A stretch of 64,000 nt of DNA from an uncultured Psychroserpens sp. (GCF_947503375.1 NZ_CANNDQ010000003.1:248001-312000), one strand, 5' to 3'; shown: positions 31,815 to 41,256, counted from the first letter of the stretch. Numbers and translations are program-made. Notes: generated from the letters alone by a model not told the origin.

Positions 31815-32102
31815 ATGAATTCTAAGAAAACAGTTCTGTTACCAAAATATCAGAAAGTATTTGAGCATTTGGGCGAGAATATAAAGCTAGCACGAAAGCG
31901 AAGAAAGCTCACGGCTGAGCAGGTTTCCGAACGCGCGGGTATTAATCGAACTACATTATACAGAATAGAAAAAGGCGACCCAGCGGTTGCCATAGGTTCT
32001 TATTTTAATGTTTTCAGAGTGCTCAACTTGGAAGATGATTTTAAAAAGCTGGCAGTAGATGATGAATTTGGCAGAAAACTTCAAGACCTTGATTTATTAT
32101 AA
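31815..32102 (+). CDS. hipB: HipB-type XRE-family antitoxin
   Basis: A 95-residue Cro/XRE helix-turn-helix protein (LGENIKLARKRRKLTAEQVSERAGINRTTLYRIEKGDPAVAIG). It lies 5 bp before hipA, in the usual antitoxin-first order. HipB-type proteins bind operator dyads upstream of their own gene and neutralise HipA. The perfect TGTTGCATAT dyad directly upstream is the likely operator. The start at 31815 is fixed by its position 19 nt after the -7 box. Confidence 0.9.
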   Translation: MNSKKTVLLPKYQKVFEHLGENIKLARKRRKLTAEQVSERAGINRTTLYRIEKGDPAVAIGSYFNVFRVLNLEDDFKKLAVDDEFGRKLQDLDLL

Positions 32103-32107
32103 GAAAG

Positions 32108-33370
32108 ATGGCAAAAGGAAAATTTGACATATATGTTTTTGCTGATTGGGTAGGTCTCAAAGAACCAAAACTAATAGGGATGTTATCGGCACATTTTGCC
32201 AAGGGAAAAAAAGCATTCAGTTTTGAGTATGATAAAGATTGGTTAAAAACGGATGCACAACGATTGTTAGACCCGGACATCGATTTTTATTCTGGTCCGC
32301 AATATTCAACCAACAAAGAGAATTTTGGAATCTTTTTAGATAGTATGCCAGACACTTGGGGTAAGACTTTAATGAAGCGTAGAGCAGCTCAAGATGCTCG
32401 TGCAAATAATGAAAAGGCAAGTACACTCTATGAAATAGATTATTTGCTTGGGGTTTATGATGAAAGCAGAATGGGTGCTTTGCGTTTTAAAACTGACTTG
32501 GACGGCCCTTTCTTGGATAATGATGCACAAACCCCAACACCACCTTGGTCGTCATTGGGCGATTTACAGGAAGCCGCTAAACAATTGGAGAGTGATGACC
32601 AAAGTGAAGCTATAAGAAAATGGATTGCGGTATTGATTGCACCTGGTTCATCATTAGGCGGTGCGAGACCCAAGGCAAATATTTTTGATGCCAAAAAGAA
32701 TCTTTGGATAGCCAAGTTTCCGTCAAAAACAGATACAGTTGACAAAGCTGCTTGGGAGTTTTTAGCCTATCATTTAGCTACTGCCGCGGGTATAGAAATG
32801 GCAGATTCTAAAATAGAGAAGATTAGCGGTCAGTATCACACATTCTTAACAAGACGGTTTGATAGGGACAATGGAAAACGCATTCACTTTGCATCCGCTA
32901 TGACGATGACCGGAAATACTGAAGATATCATAAAAGAGTCTGCACCTAGTTATCTCGAAGTCGTAGAATTTATAGAAAATTATGGTGCAGATGTAGTGGC
33001 TAATTTGCATCAGCTATGGCGTCGTATCGTATTTAACATAGCAATTTCTAATACTGATGACCATTTGCGAAATCACGGATTTATTTTAACGGATAAGGGT
33101 TGGATATTATCGCCTGCCTATGATTTGAACCCATCCATAGAAAAAGATGGTTTATCACTAAATATCGATATGGATGATAATGCTTTAAACTTTGATTTGG
33201 CTAAAAGTGTTGGTCAATATTTTCGTTTAAGTGAAACTGAAATGAACACAATATTATCAGAAGTAATTACAGTTGTCAAAGATTGGAAAACAGTTGCAAA
33301 TAGAATCGGTATAAAAAAATCGGAAATAGAATTAATGTCTAATGCTTTTAATACAGACCCAATCATATAG
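32108..33370 (+). CDS. hipA: HipA-type serine/threonine kinase toxin
   Basis: A 420-residue protein of full HipA length. It shows an N-terminal HipA-N domain (YLLGVYDESRMGALRF), the glycine-rich activation loop (GSSLGGARPKANI), the catalytic segment (NTDDHLRNHGFIL) and the metal-binding DLNPS motif (SPAYDLNPS). All key kinase residues appear intact. Known HipA kinases phosphorylate glutamyl-tRNA synthetase or related targets and cause growth arrest; the target here is unknown. It is coupled to hipB and is followed 39 bp later by the sacsin-like gene on the same strand. Confidence 0.9.
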   Translation: MAKGKFDIYVFADWVGLKEPKLIGMLSAHFAKGKKAFSFEYDKDWLKTDAQRLLDPDIDFYSGPQYSTNKENFGIFLDSMPDTWGKTLMKRRAAQDARANNEKASTLYEIDYLLGVYDESRMGALRFKTDLDGPFLDNDAQTPTPPWSSLGDLQEAAKQLESDDQSEAIRKWIAVLIAPGSSLGGARPKANIFDAKKNLWIAKFPSKTDTVDKAAWEFLAYHLATAAGIEMADSKIEKISGQYHTFLTRRFDRDNGKRIHFASAMTMTGNTEDIIKESAPSYLEVVEFIENYGADVVANLHQLWRRIVFNIAISNTDDHLRNHGFILTDKGWILSPAYDLNPSIEKDGLSLNIDMDDNALNFDLAKSVGQYFRLSETEMNTILSEVITVVKDWKTVANRIGIKKSEIELMSNAFNTDPII

Positions 33371-33409
33371 TAACTCTAAATAAAATTTATAAGCAGATAT
33401 ACTTAAGGA

Positions 33410-35959
33410 ATGATACAATCAATTGAAGAAGGCAGAAAAGAAGACGGTAATCGTTCTATTGCCGACAAAATAAAAAAGAGACTACACAATCTAGACAAAA
33501 CAGTAGAGAATAATCAGGGTAGATGGGCTTGGGAACTCTTGCAAAATGCCAAAGACAGCATTGCCGATTATCCAGACAGAAAAATATCAGTTCAAATAGA
33601 ACTTGATGAAAATCAAGTTGTCTTCAGACATAATGGTATTCATTTTACTGAGAAAGATATTAGAGGGCTAATCAATCAAATATCGTCTAAAGAAGTTGAG
33701 GAAGGCGAGGAAACTACGAGAACTGGTCGTTTTGGTACAGGATTTTTAACCACTCATTTATTATCTAAAGTAATAGATATAGAAGGAATTGTTGAAACCA
33801 ATGACCTTGAACTGTATCGTTTTCAGTTTCCTCTCGACAGGGAAGGAAGTTCAATATCCCAATTAGTTCCTAAAATTGAAAATGCTTGGCAAGAGTTCCA
33901 CAATTCAACTACTCAAATTCAAGATAATTACGAACTGAATTGCTATAATACATCATTCAAATATCACTTAAATACACCAGAGCAAAAGAAAATTGCGCGA
34001 GCTGGAACGGAAGAATTTATGTTGCTGATTCCATTTGTGCTAACATTCATTCCAAATATTGAAAAAGTTGAGATTATCGATAATGTTGAAAATGAAACCT
34101 TATCGTTTAGTAATCAGGAATCAAATATTGATGAATCTGTTTTTACAATAGAAAAGGATTGTAACGGAGCAATTTCTCAAATCTATATTTTAAATATCTC
34201 AAATGAGAAGGTAACTATTGCTGCAGAAGTTGAAAAAAAGGAAGATGTTTTCATCATAAAAAGCCACAAGAATGTTCCCAAATTATTTTGTGACTTTCCA
34301 CTAATAGGTACAGAGTCCTTTCATTTTCCTGTCATTGTAAATAGTTTTTACTTCAATCCCCAAATAGAAAGAGATGGAATTTGGCTTAAAGGAAGTGAAG
34401 ATCCAGAGGTAATGGAAAACAAGTCATTATTAAAGGAAGCTTTAGACCTTTATAAAACATTAATGGATAAGGTATCATCTCAGAATTTCAACCATCTATT
34501 TAATATGGTAAATTCTAAAATGCCCGAAACCAACGAAAAATATTTTGATGAATATTGGTATTCAGAAAATATTCAGGACCCTTTAAGAACATTTTTGTTA
34601 CAAAAACCAATCATAGAACTCGAAAGTAATTCTAAAGAAAAAAAGCTTCCTAAAGATGTATGGTTTCCATCAAGAAGTTATTCTAAAGAAGTACAGAAAA
34701 ACTTGTGGAAATACACCTACGATTTATATGATGAAGCTGTTTGTAAAGAAAGTCATTTACAAGATTGGGTTGAAATATATTGGTCTGATTGGAATAAAAT
34801 TGACTATGAGGAACTAGCAAAGGATATCGAAAAGCAAGAGAGCATTCAAAAACTGAGCGAAACCCTTGACAGGGATGAAACTGAAACTTTTGTATGGTAT
34901 AATGAAGTATGCAAATTTTTGCTAGAGGTAGAAACCAATATCATTTACTTTCAAAATAGAAAAATACTACCCAATAGGAAAGGGGTTTTTAAACTAAAAA
35001 TGAACGTATTTATTGATAAGATTGAAGATGATGAGTTGATTTCTATTTTAAAACTTTTAGGTAGTGATTGGGAAAATCTACTTTTGCATCCGAAAGTCGG
35101 TTTTGGTAGTTATCAAGTTAAAGAAAAGAAAGATATAGCAAGTGAGATTTCTGATTATCTGAAAAATCCATCACTAAAAGATGAAAATGTGATTTCAGCT
35201 ATTAGCTTATTGTCGGGATGGTTCGAAACAAATCACAAAGAGGCTAAAGAAATTATGCCAGAATTGTATCGAAAAAAGGCGCAACTTTTTATGAATACAA
35301 TCTCAGATAAAGAGAGTCTTTATAAAGTAATGCGGAGCAAAACGAATTTAGAGCAATTGTCCAAAGTAGCTAAGGCTTTGGAAGATGACCCTAATTTATT
35401 GCAAACATTCAATCAAGCAGAACAACTATCAACTCTTTTAAGAGATTATAATGTAAATAGCCTAGAAGAACTAAAAATAGTTTTAGAAAGTTCTAATACT
35501 AGCCATCCAAAGGCAGAAATTACTCAAGAAGATTTAGCTGGATTAGGTGTAACTTCTATGGACGAACTGGAAGAAGCGCTTAAGGATAAGGATCTAGCAG
35601 CTTTATTTAATCATACCTCTAGACCAAATGCCAATATGTTTTTATATGCCCAACAATTGATAGAACGATCAAAACAAAATATCATTGAGCATTTGAAAAG
35701 CCACCCAGATTATGATTGTACAGACATTGATGAATTGGCAACAACGGTTTTAGGCGGTATTAAAAAGAATGGCGTTGATGTTCATATTGTAATGAGACCC
35801 TCAGATAATGGACAGGTAATAGTTTTTTATTCTTCAGAGAAAGACACCCTCGATTATGCAAATGCAGAGCTGTGGATTGATAATGGTAAGGACATTCCAA
35901 GACATTTAACTTTGGGTACCATTCTTAAAACAACAGGTATTAATAAAATCCCAGTTTAA
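33410..35959 (+). CDS. Sacsin-type HATPase/GHKL protein, first gene of a candidate new conflict cassette
   Basis: An 849-residue protein. Residues about 30-230 are a sacsin/Hsp90-like ATP-binding fold: an N-box helix WELLQNAKDS (41-50), FRHNGIHF in place of the DxGxG loop (72-79), and the lid motif GRFGTGFLTTH (106-116). The middle is Trp/Glu-rich without a fold I recognise. Residues about 640-740 are helical, and the last 70 residues form a small beta-rich domain (VHIVMRP, VIVFYSS, AELWIDNGKDIPRHLT). The downstream AlbA/HEPN gene begins 2 bp after its stop. Sacsin-type ATPases recur in bacterial defence loci, and eukaryotic sacsin carries its own HEPN domain. A defence role is inference. Confidence 0.75.
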   Translation: MIQSIEEGRKEDGNRSIADKIKKRLHNLDKTVENNQGRWAWELLQNAKDSIADYPDRKISVQIELDENQVVFRHNGIHFTEKDIRGLINQISSKEVEEGEETTRTGRFGTGFLTTHLLSKVIDIEGIVETNDLELYRFQFPLDREGSSISQLVPKIENAWQEFHNSTTQIQDNYELNCYNTSFKYHLNTPEQKKIARAGTEEFMLLIPFVLTFIPNIEKVEIIDNVENETLSFSNQESNIDESVFTIEKDCNGAISQIYILNISNEKVTIAAEVEKKEDVFIIKSHKNVPKLFCDFPLIGTESFHFPVIVNSFYFNPQIERDGIWLKGSEDPEVMENKSLLKEALDLYKTLMDKVSSQNFNHLFNMVNSKMPETNEKYFDEYWYSENIQDPLRTFLLQKPIIELESNSKEKKLPKDVWFPSRSYSKEVQKNLWKYTYDLYDEAVCKESHLQDWVEIYWSDWNKIDYEELAKDIEKQESIQKLSETLDRDETETFVWYNEVCKFLLEVETNIIYFQNRKILPNRKGVFKLKMNVFIDKIEDDELISILKLLGSDWENLLLHPKVGFGSYQVKEKKDIASEISDYLKNPSLKDENVISAISLLSGWFETNHKEAKEIMPELYRKKAQLFMNTISDKESLYKVMRSKTNLEQLSKVAKALEDDPNLLQTFNQAEQLSTLLRDYNVNSLEELKIVLESSNTSHPKAEITQEDLAGLGVTSMDELEEALKDKDLAALFNHTSRPNANMFLYAQQLIERSKQNIIEHLKSHPDYDCTDIDELATTVLGGIKKNGVDVHIVMRPSDNGQVIVFYSSEKDTLDYANAELWIDNGKDIPRHLTLGTILKTTGINKIPV

Positions 35960-35961
35960 TT

Positions 35962-37032
35962 ATGGATTGGAAAGAAGAGATAAAAAAAATAGTTGGTCAA
36001 CCGGAGAGCCAGACCTTAGAATACAAGGCAGTATTACCGCCTTCTAGAAATGTAGCGCAAATATTATGTTCTTTTGCTAATACAGAAGGTGGGTATCTAA
36101 TTTTGGGTGTTACGGATGATTCAAAGATTAATGGTTTAAGCGAGGATTTTCACGCCAACACAATTACTCATAAAGCTTTAGATTTATTAACCCCTAAACC
36201 AAATATTGAATATCAATATGTAAACATCGAAGACAAAAAATTATATGCTATAAAAGTTGATAAATCTGATTCGATTATTTCAGTTGAGGGCAAAGTTTAC
36301 ATCCGGAAAGGAAGTAGAACAAACCTTGAAGACCCTATTACTGTTAGTTTTAATGTGGGTGGTTACGAAAAAATAAAGCTCATCAATTCTCATTTAGAAG
36401 AGCTCAAGAGCGATGCTACATATGCTAAAATCAGTTTTATAGAGCACTATCAAAGTATTTTAAAGATTGTGGATGATTTAGGAGATATTTTATATCCTGA
36501 AAATCCTGAAAACCCAACAACCAATCAAGAAGGTAAAATTCTTAGCAGGATTTTGTTTTCTTCAGTTGTAGATAACTTTGAGACCTATCTTTCAGATTTA
36601 TTATATGAAATTTTTCTAGCCTATCCTGAAACCTTGAAGTCTCAACAAACTGTTACAATTGAAGAAGTGCTTAATTGTTCTGACTTACAGGACTTTGTGA
36701 AATTTTGGGCAAAACAGAAAATAAGTAAACTTCAAAAAGGGAGTGTAAGAGGCTTCATAAAAGACACCAAACAAATTAGTGATTTGCAGGTTTTGAATAA
36801 AGATGAGCAAGATAAAATTGAAAAAATCTTACAGATTAGACATTTATACGCCCATCGAAACGGCATAGTGGATGAGAAGTTTCTTCAGTTTTTTACAGGC
36901 GAATTTACAATTGGTTCTGAACACCGAATGGCTATTAAGAAAATATTTGAAAAATTAGATTACCTGACTGATGTGGTAAATAGAATAGATCTTAGTGCTA
37001 TAAATAAATACAAATTGTCACGAAGTAGTTAA
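35962..37032 (+). CDS. Schlafen/AlbA-2 domain protein with C-terminal HEPN-like domain
   Basis: A 356-residue protein in two parts. Residues 1 to about 135 are an AlbA-2 (Schlafen-type) domain: ESQTLEYKAVLPPS, SFANTEGGYLILGVTDD, YIRKGSRT. Residues about 150-345 form an all-helical domain with DNFETYLSDLLYEIFLAYP and the HEPN-type Rx4H motif IRHLYAH (Arg293, His298), where the usual Asn after Arg is His. HEPN proteins with Rx4-6H are often RNases. It starts 2 bp after the sacsin-type ATPase, so the pair is one unit. I infer that the ATPase regulates an RNA-targeting effector. The RNase assignment rests on one motif. Confidence 0.75.
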   Translation: MDWKEEIKKIVGQPESQTLEYKAVLPPSRNVAQILCSFANTEGGYLILGVTDDSKINGLSEDFHANTITHKALDLLTPKPNIEYQYVNIEDKKLYAIKVDKSDSIISVEGKVYIRKGSRTNLEDPITVSFNVGGYEKIKLINSHLEELKSDATYAKISFIEHYQSILKIVDDLGDILYPENPENPTTNQEGKILSRILFSSVVDNFETYLSDLLYEIFLAYPETLKSQQTVTIEEVLNCSDLQDFVKFWAKQKISKLQKGSVRGFIKDTKQISDLQVLNKDEQDKIEKILQIRHLYAHRNGIVDEKFLQFFTGEFTIGSEHRMAIKKIFEKLDYLTDVVNRIDLSAINKYKLSRSS

Positions 37033-37036
37033 AATA

Positions 37037-37402
37037 CTAAAAAGGAGCTTTTTCCTTAGGATCTCTAACCGTAACTTTCCAAACACCATCTTGCTTTACC
37101 AATTTAAAAATGCCTGGTGTTTTGTCATAAGAGGTCGAGTATTTTATCCAAGCAACATCGCCTTCTGTAACTTCATCGATAAGTTTAAAATTAGATTCTG
37201 AACCTTTAGGTTTAGCAAACATTTTTTGAAGATTGGAAAATGTGGAAAAACCTTCTGGTGTTGTATGCATTTTAAGCGTGGCTTCTTTACCTTGATAAAA
37301 GCTTTCTGCAACGATTTCTGCTACCGATGCAGGATCTGAATTAGTTGTTCCAGCACAGGAAATAAATAAGGCTACAAGTGAGTAAACGGTTATTTTTTTC
37401 AT
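37037..37402 (-). CDS. Small lipoprotein, DUF4878-like
   Basis: A 121-residue exported protein with a lipoprotein signal (lipobox LFISC at about 15) and an NTF2-like fold pattern (ADVAESFYQGKE-like N-part; DVAWIKYSTSYDKTPGIFKLVKQDGVWKV). This resembles DUF4878 lipoproteins. It is the last gene of the leftward transfer operon, 7 bp after the TraN-like gene. Its role in conjugation or entry exclusion is unknown. Confidence 0.65.
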   Translation of the reverse strand: MKKITVYSLVALFISCAGTTNSDPASVAEIVAESFYQGKEATLKMHTTPEGFSTFSNLQKMFAKPKGSESNFKLIDEVTEGDVAWIKYSTSYDKTPGIFKLVKQDGVWKVTVRDPKEKAPF

Positions 37403-37409
37403 GATATTA

Positions 37410-38243
37410 TTAATTTGGGTTATTGATATATTTATGTGATACTTTCATTTCAATATTTCGTTCGCCATCTTTCTCATTTAATTCTAAAACTACTCTTCTG
37501 TCATTAGATAACGAAAATTTAGGCATAACATATATAAACCTTACCGTTTCATTTACCACAATTTTAGAAGGCAGATGATGTTTAAAAATAGGCTCTATGT
37601 ACAAACGTTGTAAAGATTTCTTTTTTCCTTTTTGTCGTGTTTCAACGGAAAGGTTAAGGAAATTCAAATCATAATCCAAAGTAGAATTATTCCTAATTTG
37701 AATAACGAAGTAGAGTTCTTCTTTATCAAAAACAATATTTTCAAGCCTCATGATAACACCGCTATTTCGCCTTGTATATCTTCCTAGATATTGTCTTCTA
37801 TCGAGAAGATAAGAGCAGAATTTTTGATAATAATACGTACTGTTATCAATCTTTTTTTCAAAAGTTTCAGTTTGAATTGAGTCTTTAACTTTTGGTTTTT
37901 CATTCCCAATACTACTTGTCATCGGGATAAAATAATTGAGCTTTGAAAGCTGCGCTTTATACCTTACAATATACGAAAAAATTGCGCCATTTCTGTTGAT
38001 TACCAGTAGATTACTTTCTTTTCCTTGTTTAGCTTGCAATAAACCAAAATATTGTTCTTTTTCTCGATTGTAAGTAAATACAAAGTTTTCTGAACCAGTT
38101 ATGCCTTGACGAATAGGCTCAGGAAAAAAGAGCGCTACGTTTTTAGTGTCATTTGCATAAATTGTATCAAGAGTACTTGTTGTTTGCGCATTCAAAGAAG
38201 CGGAAACAATAATTAGAGTCAAAATGTTGATATACTTTTTCAT
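37410..38243 (-). CDS. traN: TraN-like conjugative transposon protein
   Basis: A 277-residue exported protein (signal MKKYINILTLIIVSASLNAQ) of the DUF4138/TraN type. NLLVINRNGAIFSYIVRY, MRLENIVFDKEELYFVIQIRNNS and IYVMPKFSLSNDRRVVLEL are the recurring pieces. It corresponds to the VirB9-like outer-membrane-associated component of Bacteroidetes type IV secretion. It lies 30 bp after the TraM-like gene. Confidence 0.82.
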   Translation of the reverse strand: MKKYINILTLIIVSASLNAQTTSTLDTIYANDTKNVALFFPEPIRQGITGSENFVFTYNREKEQYFGLLQAKQGKESNLLVINRNGAIFSYIVRYKAQLSKLNYFIPMTSSIGNEKPKVKDSIQTETFEKKIDNSTYYYQKFCSYLLDRRQYLGRYTRRNSGVIMRLENIVFDKEELYFVIQIRNNSTLDYDLNFLNLSVETRQKGKKKSLQRLYIEPIFKHHLPSKIVVNETVRFIYVMPKFSLSNDRRVVLELNEKDGERNIEMKVSHKYINNPN

Positions 38244-38273
38244 AAGAGAGCGTTTTTAAATACCCATTATGGG

Positions 38274-39203
38274 TCATAATTTTGGTTTTAGAATAAGTTT
38301 ATAATTGTTTAATACGGTAACCTTTACATTTCGATTACTGCGTCTTAGTACCTTAGTAATACCACCTACTTGTGGAACAGTTGGGATATTGATATCGCCA
38401 ATAACATCGTCTAGAACTTCATTCGTTGCTTCAGCTCTAAAGTTGTTTTCAACATATATGCCTTCACTACCATCTTGTAAGTCGAAAGCCTTGAGTTTTG
38501 TGGGATGATGATTGATATTTTCAATTTCAATTAAAGCACGATTAGGCTGAAAGCTTATGAACCCGAATAAAAAGGTGTTCTTGGGCATTTGTTTACCATT
38601 TATTGTTGCAGCTTTAGTAAGTCGCATTCTCAGTCTAGTATTAGCCTTTACAATTTGGTCGCCATCAACAACCACGTAAATGGTTGCGTCTGTATTGCCG
38701 ATAATTGAAAGCTCATTGGGTTTTGGTGCAGCTGCAAAAAACAGTTGATGCTCAAGGCCTAATTCTTTAGCTTGAATTTTAAGTTCTCTAAGTATTTCTG
38801 AAGAATCAATTTCTATAGGTTGCTTCTTTTCGACTTTCTTCTGTCCGAAGTTTTGATATTTTTTATCAGAATATTGAATTTTGCCTACATCATAAATACT
38901 ATCTACAATACGTTTTCTTTCACGTTCTGGAAGTTCTGGATCGTAATAACCCATAGAATCAATTAATTTTTCATCATAGATGCTGGGTGCATTGGTTTCG
39001 CGTACTTCTTTTAAATCATTAAGAGCATCTAACTTAGAATCATACTCTTTTTGATTTTCTTCCAAATCTGGTATCAAGGTCTGTTCTAGGTTTCCATTCT
39101 CATTGTCATCATCGCCCATTACCACCACGGAATAGGAAATCAGGAATATGAAAACAATAGCTAATACTGCTATAAATACGATTTTATTCTTTTCTACTTT
39201 CAT
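38274..39203 (-). CDS. traM: TraM-like conjugative transposon protein (VirB10-like)
   Basis: A 309-residue protein with one N-terminal membrane anchor (IVFIAVLAIVFIFLISYSVVV, about residues 8-28) and an acidic, Asp/Glu-rich linker. The C-terminal domain resembles VirB10/TrbI (VVDGDQIVKANTRLRMRLTK, MPKNTFLFGFISFQ). Its start overlaps the TraK-like gene by 20 bp. It would span from inner membrane to outer-membrane core. Confidence 0.84.
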   Translation of the reverse strand: MKVEKNKIVFIAVLAIVFIFLISYSVVVMGDDDNENGNLEQTLIPDLEENQKEYDSKLDALNDLKEVRETNAPSIYDEKLIDSMGYYDPELPERERKRIVDSIYDVGKIQYSDKKYQNFGQKKVEKKQPIEIDSSEILRELKIQAKELGLEHQLFFAAAPKPNELSIIGNTDATIYVVVDGDQIVKANTRLRMRLTKAATINGKQMPKNTFLFGFISFQPNRALIEIENINHHPTKLKAFDLQDGSEGIYVENNFRAEATNEVLDDVIGDINIPTVPQVGGITKVLRRSNRNVKVTVLNNYKLILKPKL

Positions 39204-39807
39204 CGCTTAATTTTTTTAGAGTGTTTTCGAAATAATTTGTAATTAAAAGTCCGTGTGGATTATTGGGAAAGTTTCGGTCAACCATAATTAGGTTTCCGGT
39301 GGAAACCAATTCATATGTGTCGATTATTGAACCTCTGTTGATTTCAAAAATGGTGGTTGAAGTAAAACCATACGTGCCATTATTTTCTGTTATCTGCGAC
39401 TCGATGCTCAGTACTTTTTGTACTAAGGAATATTGCAATAATCGATTATAGACACCATCAGCTTTTTTCTGACGATATAAGTTATCGACTGAACTATTAC
39501 CAAGCCAAAGTGCCTTTTTAAGATTTTTTTCATAATTGCTTGCATCGATATTATAGAAGTAGTTGTGAAACAGTTCTAAATGTGCCAAAGCTTCAACCTT
39601 AAAATTTTCTTTTTGGTTAACGAGTTTCAGCGGAATGATACTGCCATCTGTATTAATGGCAAAAGCACTATTCATCGCATTTTTATTTGTATTAAATGCC
39701 ATCCAAACCGAAAAAGTACTAGATAGCAATGCACAAACGACTACTGCCAAAACGATAAATCGATTCAATTTTAGAACGTTGTATATGTTTTTATAAGGTG
39801 TTTTCAT
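39184..39807 (-). CDS. traK: TraK-like conjugative transposon protein (VirB8-like)
   Basis: A 207-residue single-pass membrane protein (anchor at about 17-36, IVLAVVVCALLSSTFSVWMA) with a periplasmic VirB8-like domain (LAHLELFHNYFYNIDASNYEKN, GSIIDTYELVSTGNLI). Family, size and order between TraJ and TraM identify it. It is an assembly factor of the mating pore. Confidence 0.86.
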   Translation of the reverse strand: MKTPYKNIYNVLKLNRFIVLAVVVCALLSSTFSVWMAFNTNKNAMNSAFAINTDGSIIPLKLVNQKENFKVEALAHLELFHNYFYNIDASNYEKNLKKALWLGNSSVDNLYRQKKADGVYNRLLQYSLVQKVLSIESQITENNGTYGFTSTTIFEINRGSIIDTYELVSTGNLIMVDRNFPNNPHGLLITNYFENTLKKLSDESRKE

Positions 39808-39818
39808 TGTGGGTTGAA

Positions 39819-40661
39819 TTAGCTGGTAAACAATCTAAGAGTGAAAGATGTAGCGCGTTTATATAACTTGAACTTCAGGAATACGATAAAGCCAACCGAA
39901 CCTAATTGTACCACAGGTGCAAAAAAGCCCTGGCCAAAATCGGTACCAAACAAGTTGGTCCAGAAGTTGGTGTTTATTTCAGTATAGATAGCATTGACAA
40001 ATACATTGACCAGAAAAAATGCTGGCACTAACATATAAACTGCTGCATAGAGTTTGAAAAATGTGTAGGCAAGAGAGCGGAATTTTTCAAATACAGCTAA
40101 ACTTATAACCAATGGGAAAAATGCTTGCATAATGCCTAAAAGAAAGAAACGTTCTGCTAAAAATAGAGGGTAGATAAACAGGTCAAGAATCCATAAAATG
40201 GTACTCAGCATAAAAGCTAATATCTTGAATCCATAAAGTGGTGTTACTAAAGCTTCATAAAGCAACGTCATTGCCATACTTGCAGCATCTAATAAACCGA
40301 CTTCTTCTTCAAGCGGTAAATCCTGTAATTGCAATGGTAATAACGCAGGTGCAGTCCCTCGATATTGTCCTTCAATAGCAACTAAAATACCATCGAAAAA
40401 CCCTAACACCTGCGTTGAAAAAATAACCAATAGCACCACAGCAAAATTCTTTGCGAGTTCGCCTGGACTCAATCCCCAAGAATAGCCATCTTTATCCACA
40501 ATACCTTCATTGTATTTTTTTAGGATATTGACCAGAAAAAACAATACAGCAAGCGTTTTCATTCCTGCAATGGTATATTGCGAAAAACTGCTGTTCTGTA
40601 TGGTTTGAAATACCGTGTCGATATATTCTAGCCCAATTCCTAAAATGATGGTTGCGGTCAT
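39819..40661 (-). CDS. traJ: TraJ-like conjugative transposon membrane protein
   Basis: A 280-residue polytopic protein with about five to six hydrophobic segments, including ILAFMLSTILWILDLFIYPLF and MLVPAFFLVNVFVNAIY. It corresponds to the TrbL/VirB6-like inner-membrane channel component. It lies 2 bp after the TraI-like gene and 11 bp before traK in the operon. Confidence 0.82.
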   Translation of the reverse strand: MTATIILGIGLEYIDTVFQTIQNSSFSQYTIAGMKTLAVLFFLVNILKKYNEGIVDKDGYSWGLSPGELAKNFAVVLLVIFSTQVLGFFDGILVAIEGQYRGTAPALLPLQLQDLPLEEEVGLLDAASMAMTLLYEALVTPLYGFKILAFMLSTILWILDLFIYPLFLAERFFLLGIMQAFFPLVISLAVFEKFRSLAYTFFKLYAAVYMLVPAFFLVNVFVNAIYTEINTNFWTNLFGTDFGQGFFAPVVQLGSVGFIVFLKFKLYKRATSFTLRLFTS

Positions 40662-40663
40662 TT

Positions 40664-41251
40664 TTAATAGTTTGTTTCGCGATTATTGACTTTATCCTGC
40701 ATTTTTCTGAAGGAAATAATGTCTCTGTATCGTTTTGTTTTTGTAGTTATATTAGATACCATTTCTTTGGATTCCTGTTCCTTCTTTTTAAGAACTTCTG
40801 CACGTTCGGCATCGGTCATTTTAAGATTATCGCTGGATAAAATTTCGCCCATAAATTCAACGGTGTCCAATGAGTTTTGGACTATCGCATCGAATGATTC
40901 TGCAATTCGTGTAACTTCTTCAGGTTTTATATAAGGCGAGTTCAAAATGTCTTGCAAATCGTTTTGCATAACCTGAATAAGTCGCTGGTTGTTTTGCGCA
41001 ATTTCCTCAACCGCTCTGAGTTGCTGCACCACACTCGACACTTTTTCTATGGCTTCTTTTGCATCTTTTAGAAATTTCACAGACTTAATCATTTGAGCGG
41101 TCTGTTTGCCAGATTCTACAAGTTGTTTTACCAAACTGATAAAATTGGTATTGTCATAAGTGGGCATACCTTGGGCGGTAGCACCGCTAGGCAATAAAAA
41201 GGCAATACTAAAGATTAACCCGATTATTACTGTTTTGATTTTTGTTTTCAT
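40664..41251 (-). CDS. TraI-like periplasmic conjugation protein (TrbJ/VirB5-type)
   Basis: A 195-residue exported helical protein. After a Sec signal (ending GATAQ at about 27) the mature protein is a long coiled coil (LVKQLVESGKQTAQMIKSVK, AIEKVSSVVQQLRAVEEIAQ). Size, signal and operon position between the VirB4-type ATPase and TraJ match the CTnDOT TraI or TrbJ/VirB5 slot. The sequence motif itself is weak. Confidence 0.68.
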   Translation of the reverse strand: MKTKIKTVIIGLIFSIAFLLPSGATAQGMPTYDNTNFISLVKQLVESGKQTAQMIKSVKFLKDAKEAIEKVSSVVQQLRAVEEIAQNNQRLIQVMQNDLQDILNSPYIKPEEVTRIAESFDAIVQNSLDTVEFMGEILSSDNLKMTDAERAEVLKKKEQESKEMVSNITTKTKRYRDIISFRKMQDKVNNRETNY

Positions 41252-41256
41252 TGCTT

